In this document: one piece after another, positions 28,292 to 37,122 of the stretch
How positions within the stretch are numbered: position 1 is the first letter of the stretch
Layout: the number at the start of each line of letters is the position of its first letter
Assembly (NCBI GenBank): GCA_024280475.1
Contig: JAJRQA010000227.1
Span: 1-59,698 of the forward strand
DNA length: 59,698 bases
Direction of reading: 5' to 3'
Source of the DNA: Alphaproteobacteria bacterium
GTDB lineage: Bacteria; Pseudomonadota; Alphaproteobacteria; Rhizobiales; JAKIUO01
The notes under the pieces: model-generated
The model's database searches: none
Told to the model about the DNA's origin: nothing
What the model saw: the letters and a program-made list of their open reading frames with translations, nothing else
Position numbers and translations under genes: made by a program

Positions 28292-29818
28292 ATGGACAGT
28301 CTCATGTTTAAAGAGTTAGTACAAAAACGCGTCATTCCTGTTTTATCAATCATGTTGGGATCAATGTTTCTTGCATCGTGCAGCAGCGGTGTGTCTCGAT
28401 TTGATTTTCCAATGTTTGGCTTGTCTTCCACGGATGACAAGGATTCCTCGACCTCCTCGCTTCCGCTGGCCCCGACAATCGAGCCTAGCGCCAACGATCT
28501 CACACGATATTCAAACGATAGTAGTTTGGCCGGATTTGAAAATGACCGTGGTGCCAGCTCTGTGGCTGGAACTTCTACAAATTATAATACGCGCAGCTCT
28601 TATCTGCCCCCCCAAACAGCAGCTCCTGAAGTGCGTGCGGCTCGTTATGGTGCCGTTAATAGGGCACCCGCATACAGCGTTGGTGAGCAAAAACCACGCA
28701 ATGTGAGAGCTGATACAACCAGACCTTCGAGGTATGATGCGGCCCCAATGAAACCGATTGTCGAAGCCCGGCGCTCATTCCTGCCGTCTGAACCACGCGG
28801 TTATAATTATAATTCACAACCAAATACCAAGCCACGTGCTGGCCAGAATATTGTTGCGAACAAGAGGCCAGTGGGAGCAAGCAATAGCACGCCCGATGGC
28901 TCATCAAGAGTAACTGTTTCGGCTGGTGATACGCTGTATTCTATTGGCCGTCGTCACAATATCTCTGTAGTAGAGCTCATGGAACTGAACGGTTTGGCTG
29001 ATTCAAATTTAACCGCCGGGCAACGGCTCAAAGTACCAGGTGGTGCAAAAGAAAATGCCCAGAGCGCCAATCTAGCTGTTGCTGCAACAAAAGTGAAAGC
29101 CAGAACCAGCGGTACCTATACAGTACGCCCCGGCGAGAGTTTTCAAAGCATTGCAAGAAAACACGGCGTCAGCAGCGCCAAACTTGCAGATGTGAACGGC
29201 ATCACTGATCCAGGAAGTATTCGCGCTGGCGAGGTGCTGATTTTACCAACACGAGCAAACCCGGTGCGCAAGATGAAAAGGCTAACCGCGATCGCGCCAA
29301 AGCATAAATCTGCATTGAAAGTTCGCAAAGTAAAAACCCAGACAATCAACCTTGGCGCACCCAAAAAGTCACGGTCGACAGTAGCAAAGAAGCAGCAATC
29401 CGTCGCAATGAAGAAATCCACTAAAACGGGCGCTGTCAGTACTGCTTTCAGATGGCCTGTACGCGGGCGTATCATTGGTAAGTTTGGTCCACGTACCGAT
29501 GGTACTCATAATGACGGGATCAATCTTGCTGTTCCAAACGGCACTAAGGTAAAAGCTGCCGAATCTGGTGTGGTTGCCTATGCTGGCAGCGAGCTGGAGG
29601 GATATGGCAATCTTGTGCTGATCCGCCACTCCAACGACTGGGTGAGTGCTTACGCACATAATGACAAGTTGATGGTCAAGCGCGGCGAAAAAATCAAGCG
29701 CGGCCAGATCATAGCGCGTGCCGGTACAAGTGGTTCAGTTGAAGTACCACAGGTGCATTTTGAGCTACGTAAAGGCTCAAAACCTGTTGACCCAACCAGA
29801 TTCATGGCTGGCACCTGA
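28292..29818 (+). CDS. LysM/LytM-domain lipoprotein, NlpD-like (degenerate M23)
   Basis: A 508-residue lipoprotein: signal sequence ending in the lipobox LASC (Cys about residue 30), a long disordered Pro/Ser/Arg linker, two LysM peptidoglycan-binding domains (about 206-250 and 274-318), a basic linker, and a C-terminal M23/LytM domain (about 385-500). The position that is HxGxD in active M23 enzymes reads NDGIN, so two zinc ligands are lost while YAHND and VHFEL keep later ones. This matches NlpD/EnvC-type factors, which activate amidases rather than cut. The surE-pcm-nlpD order supports this. The start could also be the GTG at 28283. Confidence 0.9.
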   Translation: MDSLMFKELVQKRVIPVLSIMLGSMFLASCSSGVSRFDFPMFGLSSTDDKDSSTSSLPLAPTIEPSANDLTRYSNDSSLAGFENDRGASSVAGTSTNYNTRSSYLPPQTAAPEVRAARYGAVNRAPAYSVGEQKPRNVRADTTRPSRYDAAPMKPIVEARRSFLPSEPRGYNYNSQPNTKPRAGQNIVANKRPVGASNSTPDGSSRVTVSAGDTLYSIGRRHNISVVELMELNGLADSNLTAGQRLKVPGGAKENAQSANLAVAATKVKARTSGTYTVRPGESFQSIARKHGVSSAKLADVNGITDPGSIRAGEVLILPTRANPVRKMKRLTAIAPKHKSALKVRKVKTQTINLGAPKKSRSTVAKKQQSVAMKKSTKTGAVSTAFRWPVRGRIIGKFGPRTDGTHNDGINLAVPNGTKVKAAESGVVAYAGSELEGYGNLVLIRHSNDWVSAYAHNDKLMVKRGEKIKRGQIIARAGTSGSVEVPQVHFELRKGSKPVDPTRFMAGT

Positions 29819-29850
29819 TTCTTGGACACGATCAAATCACGATAATTATT

Positions 29851-29889
29851 AAAAGCGGCCTGGAACTTATGTTCCAAGCCGCTTTTTTT
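29851..29889. terminator. Bidirectional terminator between lytM-type gene and DUF815 gene
   Basis: AAAAGCGGCCTGGAAC and GTTCCAAGCCGCTTTT pair around TTAT with one mismatch, and T-runs are available in both directions. It overlaps the last codons of the reverse gene. Confidence 0.85.
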
Positions 29890-30727
29890 GTCGTCCAGCA
29901 AGGTCTTGAATAAACTGCCATGCGACGCGCCCGGAACGGGAGCCGCGTGTGGCCGACCATTCAATAGCTTCCGATTTGAGGGAGGCCTTATCAATGTCCA
30001 GCTTGTAGTAGCCCACATATTGATCAATCATTTCGAGATATGTCTTTTGCGAGCAATTGTGAAACCCAACCCACAAGCCGAAGCGGTCCGACAGTGAGAT
30101 TTTTTCTTCGACTGCTTCAGAGGGGTTGATGGCTGTAGATCTTTCGTTCTCCATCATGTCGCGTGGCATCAGGTGGCGTCTATTTGAGGTAGCATAAAAA
30201 AGAGTATTCTGTGGTCGCCCTTCGAGTCCCCCTTCTAATACGGCTTTCAGGCTTTTGTAGCTGGCGTCATTGGGTTCAAATGAGAGATCATCACAAAATA
30301 ATATGACACGTTCGTCGCACTCTTTGATCAATTGCAGGCATTGCGGCAGGCTATCTATGTCTTCTCGGTGGATTTCAATCAATTTAAGCGGTAGACCCTG
30401 TTCAGTAACAGTTTTATGGATGGCCTTGATCAAAGAGCTTTTGCCCATACCTCTTGCCCCCCATAGAAGCGCGTTATTAGCGGCAAAGCCGTTGGCAAAT
30501 TGCAAGCTGTTGGCAAGAAGTGTGGATTTTTGCAGTTCTATCCCTTGAAGAAGCGAGAGATCAAGCACATTTACTTGGTCAATGGCCGCGAAATGGGCGC
30601 TCTTTGCTTCCCATACATATGCATCATTGGCTGCGAGGGAAGGAGGATCAAAAAGTGGTGGATGGAAGCGCTCCAGGGCCTTTGCGATTCTCTCCAGAAA
30701 CGGAATAATATGGGTTGGATCACTCAT
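29867..30727 (-). CDS. DUF815 family AAA ATPase
   Basis: A 286-residue ATPase of the DUF815 family, of unknown cellular role. The Walker A motif is WGARGMGKSSLIKAIH near residue 88-103 and the Walker B motif VILFCDDLSFE near 143-153; the sensor region TSNRRHLMPRDM follows. The start at 30727 (MSDPTHIIPFLERI) fits the family; the same frame stays open upstream to 30970, but that part is antisense to the yajC leader and has no family match. The gene sits between the lytM-type gene and yajC but in reverse. Confidence 0.88.
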   Translation of the reverse strand: MSDPTHIIPFLERIAKALERFHPPLFDPPSLAANDAYVWEAKSAHFAAIDQVNVLDLSLLQGIELQKSTLLANSLQFANGFAANNALLWGARGMGKSSLIKAIHKTVTEQGLPLKLIEIHREDIDSLPQCLQLIKECDERVILFCDDLSFEPNDASYKSLKAVLEGGLEGRPQNTLFYATSNRRHLMPRDMMENERSTAINPSEAVEEKISLSDRFGLWVGFHNCSQKTYLEMIDQYVGYYKLDIDKASLKSEAIEWSATRGSRSGRVAWQFIQDLAGRQKKRLGT

Positions 30728-30875
30728 GGGTAGATATATCCATAGGGGTTGAACTGCTTTGGCATGCAGTATAGTCATATTTGACAAAATACAAGCGTGA
30801 CATCTGTCAAAAGCCGTGTCATGAAGGCTTTTGCCGAGCAATTTGTAATTAGACCAAGACGAAATGGGGAACCAC

Positions 30876-31208
30876 ATGTTCATTACTCCCGCATATGCGC
30901 AAGCCGCTGGTGGAGGAGGAGGCAACGCCTTGTTGCAGATCCTGCCGTTTATCGCCATATTTGCCATCATGTATTTTCTGATTATCCGCCCTCAGCAAAA
31001 GAGGATCAAGCAGCATCAGGAAATGGTCAATGCGCTGACCAGAGGCGATACTGTGGTAACCGCGGGTGGTCTGATCGGTAAGGTGGTGAAAATCACCAAT
31101 GACAATGATCTGCTGGTTGAACTGGCTACCGATGTGCGCGTAAAAGTCGTGCGTGGCACGATTTCCGAGGTGCGCACCAAGGGAAAACCAGTTGACGATA
31201 AAAGTTAG
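30876..31208 (+). CDS. yajC: Preprotein translocase subunit YajC
   Basis: Small partner of SecDF in the holo-translocon. 110 residues: a short N-terminus MFITPAYAQAAGGGG, one membrane helix (ILPFIAIFAIMYFLIIRPQQ) and a cytoplasmic domain containing ALTRGDTVVTAGGLIGKV. The ATG at 30876 has GGGGAA 7 bases upstream; an ATG at 30864 is also in frame. It precedes secD by 81 bases. Confidence 0.94.
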   Translation: MFITPAYAQAAGGGGGNALLQILPFIAIFAIMYFLIIRPQQKRIKQHQEMVNALTRGDTVVTAGGLIGKVVKITNDNDLLVELATDVRVKVVRGTISEVRTKGKPVDDKS

Positions 31209-31289
31209 CTCTTTTGCTCACTCTTTTTGTCGTTGACAATGTGAATGATTGATCGTTGCTAGAATTGAAATTATTGGGACATACGGACT

Positions 31290-32948
31290 ATGCTTCATTT
31301 CTCCAGATGGCAAACAATAATGATCTTGTTATTGTCGGTGCTAGGTATTGCCTTTGCCATGCCAAACCTTGTTTCAAAGATGCAAAGCTGGTCTGATCCG
31401 CTCCCCAACAAGAGCCTTCATCTGGGGCTCGATCTTCAAGGTGGATCGCATCTTTTGTTGGAGATGAACTCCAATGAGATCAAGGAATCATGGCTCGACA
31501 CCATTCGCGGCGATGCTCTGTCGAAATTACGTTCGGCGCGTCCGCGTATTGCCTATTCAAATATGGTCACAAAAAAAGCACAGGGCCTTGTTCAAGTCCG
31601 TATCAGAAAACCCGAACAGTATGACGGTGCTTTGACATTACTGAAAACCCTCATTCAAAGTTTGCAAGGAAATGTCTTTACCGGATCTGGTACAACCGAC
31701 TTGGTCGTTGAGCGCGGTGAAAAAGGCATCATCATTTTAAAGCCAACGGTTGAAGCTCTTAATCAACGCATAGATAGCGCTATTGGTACCTCTATTGAAA
31801 CGATCAGACGTCGTATTGACCAATTGGGTACCACAGAACCCAATATCCAGCGGCAGGGTCGTACGCGTATCCTCGTACAGGTGCCGGGATTTGATGATCC
31901 AAAGAAACTAAAAGATTTGATCGGTAAAACCGGTAAATTGTCCTTCCATCAAGTGCGGACTGACAAAACAGCTGAAGAAGCCAGACGCTCAGGCCGTCCC
32001 GCTGGAACGGTTATCGTTGATGCGGACCCAACGGACACCTTTGCCACAGCCTACTTACTGGTCAAGCGCCCGATTGTAGCTGGTGAAGACCTTGTAGATG
32101 CACAGCCTGGTTTTGATCAGCAAACCAATGAACCCATTGTCAGCTTTCGTTTTAATTCAGCAGGGGCGCGCCGCTTTGGCAAATATACCAAATCCCACGT
32201 TGGAGAGCCGTTTGCGATAGTCATCGATAATGGCATTGATGAGCTGACCAAAAAGCGCGACGTACATGTCATATCGGCCCCGGTTATTCGCGAACCGATT
32301 TTAGGCGGTAGTGGTCAGATCTCGGGCAACTTTACCATTGATGGCGTCAATGAGCTGTCGATCCTGCTGCGATCTGGTGCATTGCCTGCCACATTGTCTA
32401 TCATTGAAGAACGCTCGGTTGGCGCATCGCTTGGTGCCGATAGTGTTGCAGCTGGCAAACTGGCCTCGATTATCGGCTTGGCTGGTGTCGTGATTTTTAC
32501 TTTGATCGTTTACGGCTTGTTTGGGGCCTTTGCTGTTGTGGCTCTGCTGGTAAATCTGTTTATGCTGGTAGCCGTCTTATCGATCCTGCAAGCTACGCTG
32601 ACATTGCCAGGTATCGCAGGGATCGTGCTCACTGTTGGAATGGCGGTGGATGCGAATGTGCTTATTTATGAGCGCATCAAGGAAGAATTACGAGCCGGAA
32701 AAACCGCCATCAACGCCATCGACACCGGCTATTCACGAGCTTTTGGCACCATATTGGACGCTAACATAACGACGTTTATTGCAGCATTTATTCTGTTTAT
32801 GCTGGGTTCTGGTCCGGTTCGGGGCTTCGCAGTTACGCTATCAATCGGCATTTTGACATCGGTATTTACGGCCTTTGTACTGACCCGCCTGATAATTACT
32901 TTCTGGCTACAAAAAAAGAAATCGAAGGGATTGGTATTGCCTCTTTAG
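31290..32948 (+). CDS. secD: Protein translocase subunit SecD
   Basis: Membrane component that uses proton flow to finish Sec-dependent export. 552 residues: N-terminal membrane helix, the LGLDLQGGSHLLLEM signature near residue 42, a large periplasmic P1 domain, and five more membrane helices. The conserved transmembrane segment GIAGIVLTVGMAVDANVLIYERIKEEL lies near 440-466. The length is usual for an alphaproteobacterial SecD. secF follows after 100 bases. Confidence 0.96.
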   Translation: MLHFSRWQTIMILLLSVLGIAFAMPNLVSKMQSWSDPLPNKSLHLGLDLQGGSHLLLEMNSNEIKESWLDTIRGDALSKLRSARPRIAYSNMVTKKAQGLVQVRIRKPEQYDGALTLLKTLIQSLQGNVFTGSGTTDLVVERGEKGIIILKPTVEALNQRIDSAIGTSIETIRRRIDQLGTTEPNIQRQGRTRILVQVPGFDDPKKLKDLIGKTGKLSFHQVRTDKTAEEARRSGRPAGTVIVDADPTDTFATAYLLVKRPIVAGEDLVDAQPGFDQQTNEPIVSFRFNSAGARRFGKYTKSHVGEPFAIVIDNGIDELTKKRDVHVISAPVIREPILGGSGQISGNFTIDGVNELSILLRSGALPATLSIIEERSVGASLGADSVAAGKLASIIGLAGVVIFTLIVYGLFGAFAVVALLVNLFMLVAVLSILQATLTLPGIAGIVLTVGMAVDANVLIYERIKEELRAGKTAINAIDTGYSRAFGTILDANITTFIAAFILFMLGSGPVRGFAVTLSIGILTSVFTAFVLTRLIITFWLQKKKSKGLVLPL

Positions 32949-33048
32949 AGGCGGACCAATTCGCTTAAATATTGAAATTTAGGGGCTTAATGCCTTGTCC
33001 AGATATGGCCTAAGCCGGTCTGGTAAACAATGGAAGCAAGGTGACACA

Positions 33049-34014
33049 ATGAAGGGTCTTGAATTTATACCCTATAACACGAAGATACCTTTTCTATCGT
33101 GGCGCTTTATTGCAATTGCTCTTTCAACCATTGGTGTTGCAGCATCCTTGATGCTGTTTTTCACGCAAGGGCTTAATCTTGGCATTGATTTTCGCGGTGG
33201 TTCTATTCTTGAAGTAAAGTCCAAGACAGGTGCTATCGATATCAAGTGGCTGCGTAATCAGTCGAGGGCCCTTAATCTGGGTGATGTGCAAATCCAGGCC
33301 GTCAAGGATTTGTCTGGTCAGTCTGCCTGCGCTGATGATAGTTGCGCGATGATTCGCGTCGAATTACAGCCTGGCGGTGACAAGGCTCAGCAACTTGCCT
33401 TGAATAAACTCAAGCAACAACTCGGTGACAAAGTTATATACCGAAGCACGGAAGTTGTCGGCCCTACGGTGCAGGGCGAATTGATTGAATCCGGCATCAT
33501 TGCGGTTGTCGCGGCAATTCTGGCTGTTTTGCTGTATATTTGGTTCCGGTTTGAGTGGCAGTTTGCGCTTGGAGCTGTGGCTGCGCTTGTCCATGATGTT
33601 TTGTTGACGATAGGTGTGTTTTCCCTTTTTCAAATCGAATTTGGGCTGCCAATTGTTGCTGCCATTTTGACCATTGTTGGGTACTCTTTGAATGACACGG
33701 TTGTGGTTTTTGACCGTATTCGCGAAAATCTACGGAAATACAAAAAGATGCAGGTGATAGAGCTTCTTGACATATCACTCAACCAGACTTTGTCCCGCAC
33801 AATATTAACGTCTGTCACCACCTTATTGGCTTTGGTTTCCCTTTATGTGTTTGGCGGCGAAGTCATTCGCGGATTTACATTTGCTATGATCTGGGGCGTG
33901 GTTGTTGGGACTTACTCTTCTATCTTTATCGCATCACCCATATTGCAAGCACTGGATATCAGCCGTGACTGGAGTGGCAATGTGACCCGCAAAAGTGGCG
34001 CGGATGCCAACTAA
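33049..34014 (+). CDS. secF: Protein translocase subunit SecF
   Basis: Partner of SecD. 321 residues from the ATG at 33049, with AAGGTG 7-8 bases upstream; a TTG at 32995 would add 18 unsupported residues. The GIDFRGGSILEVK signature is near residue 45, and the membrane motif GYSLNDTVVVFDRIRENLR near 209-228, with six helices in all. Followed after 40 bases by the Mth938-domain gene. Confidence 0.96.
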   Translation: MKGLEFIPYNTKIPFLSWRFIAIALSTIGVAASLMLFFTQGLNLGIDFRGGSILEVKSKTGAIDIKWLRNQSRALNLGDVQIQAVKDLSGQSACADDSCAMIRVELQPGGDKAQQLALNKLKQQLGDKVIYRSTEVVGPTVQGELIESGIIAVVAAILAVLLYIWFRFEWQFALGAVAALVHDVLLTIGVFSLFQIEFGLPIVAAILTIVGYSLNDTVVVFDRIRENLRKYKKMQVIELLDISLNQTLSRTILTSVTTLLALVSLYVFGGEVIRGFTFAMIWGVVVGTYSSIFIASPILQALDISRDWSGNVTRKSGADAN

Positions 34015-34054
34015 GTGCTACTTTTTAGCCAGGCAATAAAGTCTGGACGATATT

Positions 34055-34429
34055 ATGCAATTACAAGATATTAGATTTGCTGGACAACGGCTCATCGAGG
34101 CTTATGGAGACAATGGCTTCCGGCTAAGCGATGGGCGCTTTGAGGGATCAATCCTTATCCTGCCAACCGGTGCACAGTTATTCAAGGCTGATGAGCCCAG
34201 CGATATTAAAGCTGATTTGTTTGATCCTATTTTTGCGCAGCAAAATAGCATCGAGATAGTATTACTGGGGACCGGTGCAAAACAGCAATTCCCGTCAGGC
34301 GAGCTGCGCAAATTGTTCATTGAAAAAAACATTGCGCTGGAAGTCATGGATACCGGTGCTGCTTGCCGAACTTTCAATGTGCTGGTTTCTGAAGATCGGC
34401 GTGTCGCTGCCGCTCTGATCTCTATTTAG
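34055..34429 (+). CDS. Mth938-like domain protein (NDUFAF3 homologue)
   Basis: A 124-residue protein of the Mth938/DUF498 family. The SDGRFEGSILILPTG and LLGTGAKQQFPSGELR stretches are typical. Its mitochondrial homologue NDUFAF3 is an early assembly factor of respiratory complex I. The gene's place beside secDF is conserved across alphaproteobacteria. The complex I role in bacteria is inferred from the mitochondrial protein. It ends 8 bases before the next gene, which is homologous to another complex I factor. Confidence 0.88.
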   Translation: MQLQDIRFAGQRLIEAYGDNGFRLSDGRFEGSILILPTGAQLFKADEPSDIKADLFDPIFAQQNSIEIVLLGTGAKQQFPSGELRKLFIEKNIALEVMDTGAACRTFNVLVSEDRRVAAALISI

Positions 34430-34437
34430 CGGCCATC

Positions 34438-35175
34438 ATGAACAAGTCTCGAACGACACAAGATGTATTCCAAACCGATTTTAATCGCGCCTTAAGTGCG
34501 CGCTTTGCTCCTGGTAAAAAGCGCCAAGGCTTGCTGCAGCTTTGCGCCCTTGATGCCGAGCTGGCAAAAATACGTTATCAAACGTCCGAGCCATTGTTAC
34601 AACGTATCAGAACTCAGTTTTGGCGCGAAGCATTGTTTGAGCATGAAGGTTCAGGACATAGGTTAGCCAGCGATATAATCGCTACGTTCAAAGCTAACCG
34701 ACCATTGTTTGAATCTCTTGAAGACCTTATTGTCATACATGAAAAATATCTCGATATGGAGGTTTCGCCGGCCATATTATGGGAGGGGTATTGTGAGCGC
34801 CAGGCTGTTTTATTCAAGCTCGCTTCGGGCTATCTGGTCGGTGGTAATGATCAATTGGAAACATCGCTCTTTCATCAATGCGGGATGGCTTATGGGGGAG
34901 CGCTCTGGTTGTGTGTTAATGGGCATCAAGTGGATGAGAATAGTGAAGATATTCGTGATTATTATCAACAGGCAATCTGTGCTTATGCAGAGGTCAAAAC
35001 CGACTTGTTGGCTCTTGCTCCCGGTTTGAGAGCTGCGGTTTTGCCACTTGCCCTTGTGCCGCCATATTTGGACCTATATCAGTCGTCAGACAAAGGACAG
35101 AGCCAGTCAATTGACCTGCATCCTGCTCGCAAAGCATGGATATTGTGGCAGGTAGCCCGAAAGGGTTTTCGATAA
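34438..35175 (+). CDS. Squalene/phytoene synthase family protein (NDUFAF6-like)
   Basis: A 245-residue all-helical protein of the trans-isoprenyl-diphosphate synthase fold. I do not see the two Asp-rich DxxxD metal motifs that active phytoene or squalene synthases need, so it may be non-catalytic. Its best-known relative by context is mitochondrial NDUFAF6, a complex I assembly factor. It follows the Mth938 gene by 8 bases and no carotenoid or hopanoid genes are nearby, which makes a biosynthetic role less likely. Confidence 0.82.
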   Translation: MNKSRTTQDVFQTDFNRALSARFAPGKKRQGLLQLCALDAELAKIRYQTSEPLLQRIRTQFWREALFEHEGSGHRLASDIIATFKANRPLFESLEDLIVIHEKYLDMEVSPAILWEGYCERQAVLFKLASGYLVGGNDQLETSLFHQCGMAYGGALWLCVNGHQVDENSEDIRDYYQQAICAYAEVKTDLLALAPGLRAAVLPLALVPPYLDLYQSSDKGQSQSIDLHPARKAWILWQVARKGFR

Positions 35176-35223
35176 ATATCGTGCAGCGCGTATCTTGCTG
35201 CTATCACGCACCGGATCGTAAAT

Positions 35224-37113
35224 ATGACCTTGCGCCTATTAACACTGATTACCGCTTCCTTGATAATGATTATTGCGGGCTCTGGCGGGACTTTAGCCAA
35301 AGCAAATGGATCAATCGACTGGCGGGTAGAGAATTCGTTTCGACTGTTTCTCAATCCAGAGCATAGCAAAGCGCAGATTGATCTCTATCGCTCGTTAAGT
35401 GACGAAGAGAAAAAAACACCGGTTTTATCGATGGAGCGCAAGCTCGCTGAAAATAATCAGGGCGGCTGGGCGGAAGAAATTTTTACGCAAACCTGCTGGG
35501 ATAATACGCGCAACAGATATCGCTTCTGCCGTGGCAAGGGCGTGGATTATATCAATCCGAAAATTCACAAGGTATTGATTCGCTATACGGGTTCCTTTGT
35601 GCCGACTGATCGGTGTGAATGGGTCTTCATTGCCGGTGGTAAAGGGTCAAGACGCGGTAGGGTGCACCGTCAGGCTGCACTGTGTGGCGATGAGGTCGGA
35701 TTTGACATTCCTTTTCCCAAAGGGGGACGCGTTCATGTCTCTATCAATGGCATCAAAAAAGCCAACAAGCATGTTCGCGTAATCGATATTTTTATCGTCG
35801 GGTTAGGCGATAGCTTTGGCTCAGGTGAAGGCAATCCGGACGATCCTGTGAAATTTACCGATGACCAATCGGCTGATTATGGTCTTGATCCAAATAAGCG
35901 CCCCATGAAAGGATATCCAACACGGCGGGGGGACTGGGAAAAAGTGGGGGATGCCGCGTTTTTGCGAGAAGCCGCAAGATGGCAAAGCCGCGCCTGTCAT
36001 CGCTCGCTATACTCCTATCAATTACGTACAGCTTTGCAGCTTGCCATTGATGACCCCCACCGCGCTGTGACATTTGCGGGTTTTGCCTGTTCGGGATCGG
36101 AAATAACGATTGGACTGTTTTTGCGTTATAAAGGTAATGAATGGGATAAGCATCCACCCCAGCTTCCTCAACTGAGCTATGTCTCCGAAGAATTATGTGG
36201 CAAAGGGACAAGCACTCCCAAGGATTATACGTCTGGCTATACGCAGCTTGGCAAACTGCCAGAATTACAAAATATGGTTCTGAATAAATGCTACAAACCG
36301 CGCCGCAAGATTGATCTGCTGCTGGTATCTATCGGTGGCAATGATGTTGGTTTCTCCAGCCTTGTTGCAAACGCCATCATGCAGGATAAAAGCTTGTTGA
36401 AAAAAGTTGGTGGCTGGCTGGGAGGCGTTTATGGTCCAAAGGAGGCTCGCAAGGCGCTAGGTGTTTTGAAAACCCGCTATAAGGCTCTCAACAAGGCCTT
36501 CCACTATATGTTGAAAATTCCGTGGAAACAGTCAGACCGGATCATTCTGTCGGCCTATCCCCGTATGGAGCGAACAGAAGATGGCGCTAGCCTTTGTCCC
36601 TCAGGGAATGCGGGTATGTCTTTATATCCTGATTTCTCCGTGGTGAACAGCAAGCTCAAGGAAGCGTCAGATTTTGCCGATGAGCTGTTTAATTTGATGA
36701 AAACATCATCACGAGCACACGGTTGGACATTTGTTGATGAACACCGCGATCAGTTCGCATCACACGGCTTTTGTGCCGTGAATCCAGATAACCCTGAGTT
36801 GATCGCCGAACAAATGGATCTGCCTCGCTATGCCGACAAGGAATGGTCAAGCTATCAGCCAAGCGAGTATTTGCCCTATGCCAGCCGTCAGCGCTGGTTT
36901 CGGACACCCAATGATGCTTACATGACCGGCCACTACCATACCAGCGGGGCCGTTTCGAATGGCTTGATGCGACACAAGCGGACGAAATGGTTTCAGGTTG
37001 TGATGGCAGGCACCTATTCAGGTTCCTTTCACCCAACGGCAGAAGGCCATGCTGTAATAGCCGATGCTGTTGTAAAGAAAGCGCGCAAAATCCTGCGCAA
37101 ATATGGCAAATAA
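35224..37113 (+). CDS. Large secreted SGNH/GDSL-like hydrolase
   Basis: A 629-residue exported protein. The signal peptide covers about residues 1-27. An N-terminal domain of about 160 residues with several cysteines comes first (TQTCWDN, YRFCRGKG, DRCEWVF, AALCGDE), then an SGNH hydrolase domain. Block I is GLGDSFGSGEG near residue 192, with the nucleophile Ser; block III is SIGGNDVGF near 369; block V is SFHPTAEGHAVIADAV near 600, with the catalytic His but Ser in the usual Asp position. Substrate unknown: esterase, lipase or glycan deacetylase are all possible. It sits 48 bases after the phytoene-synthase-like gene and convergent with trmFO. Confidence 0.8.
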   Translation: MTLRLLTLITASLIMIIAGSGGTLAKANGSIDWRVENSFRLFLNPEHSKAQIDLYRSLSDEEKKTPVLSMERKLAENNQGGWAEEIFTQTCWDNTRNRYRFCRGKGVDYINPKIHKVLIRYTGSFVPTDRCEWVFIAGGKGSRRGRVHRQAALCGDEVGFDIPFPKGGRVHVSINGIKKANKHVRVIDIFIVGLGDSFGSGEGNPDDPVKFTDDQSADYGLDPNKRPMKGYPTRRGDWEKVGDAAFLREAARWQSRACHRSLYSYQLRTALQLAIDDPHRAVTFAGFACSGSEITIGLFLRYKGNEWDKHPPQLPQLSYVSEELCGKGTSTPKDYTSGYTQLGKLPELQNMVLNKCYKPRRKIDLLLVSIGGNDVGFSSLVANAIMQDKSLLKKVGGWLGGVYGPKEARKALGVLKTRYKALNKAFHYMLKIPWKQSDRIILSAYPRMERTEDGASLCPSGNAGMSLYPDFSVVNSKLKEASDFADELFNLMKTSSRAHGWTFVDEHRDQFASHGFCAVNPDNPELIAEQMDLPRYADKEWSSYQPSEYLPYASRQRWFRTPNDAYMTGHYHTSGAVSNGLMRHKRTKWFQVVMAGTYSGSFHPTAEGHAVIADAVVKKARKILRKYGK

Positions 37114-37122
37114 CAATCCAGC

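Noticed and set aside
30728-30970. N-terminal extension of the DUF815 ATPase
   Set aside because: The frame is open but antisense to the yajC leader, and the family begins at 30727.
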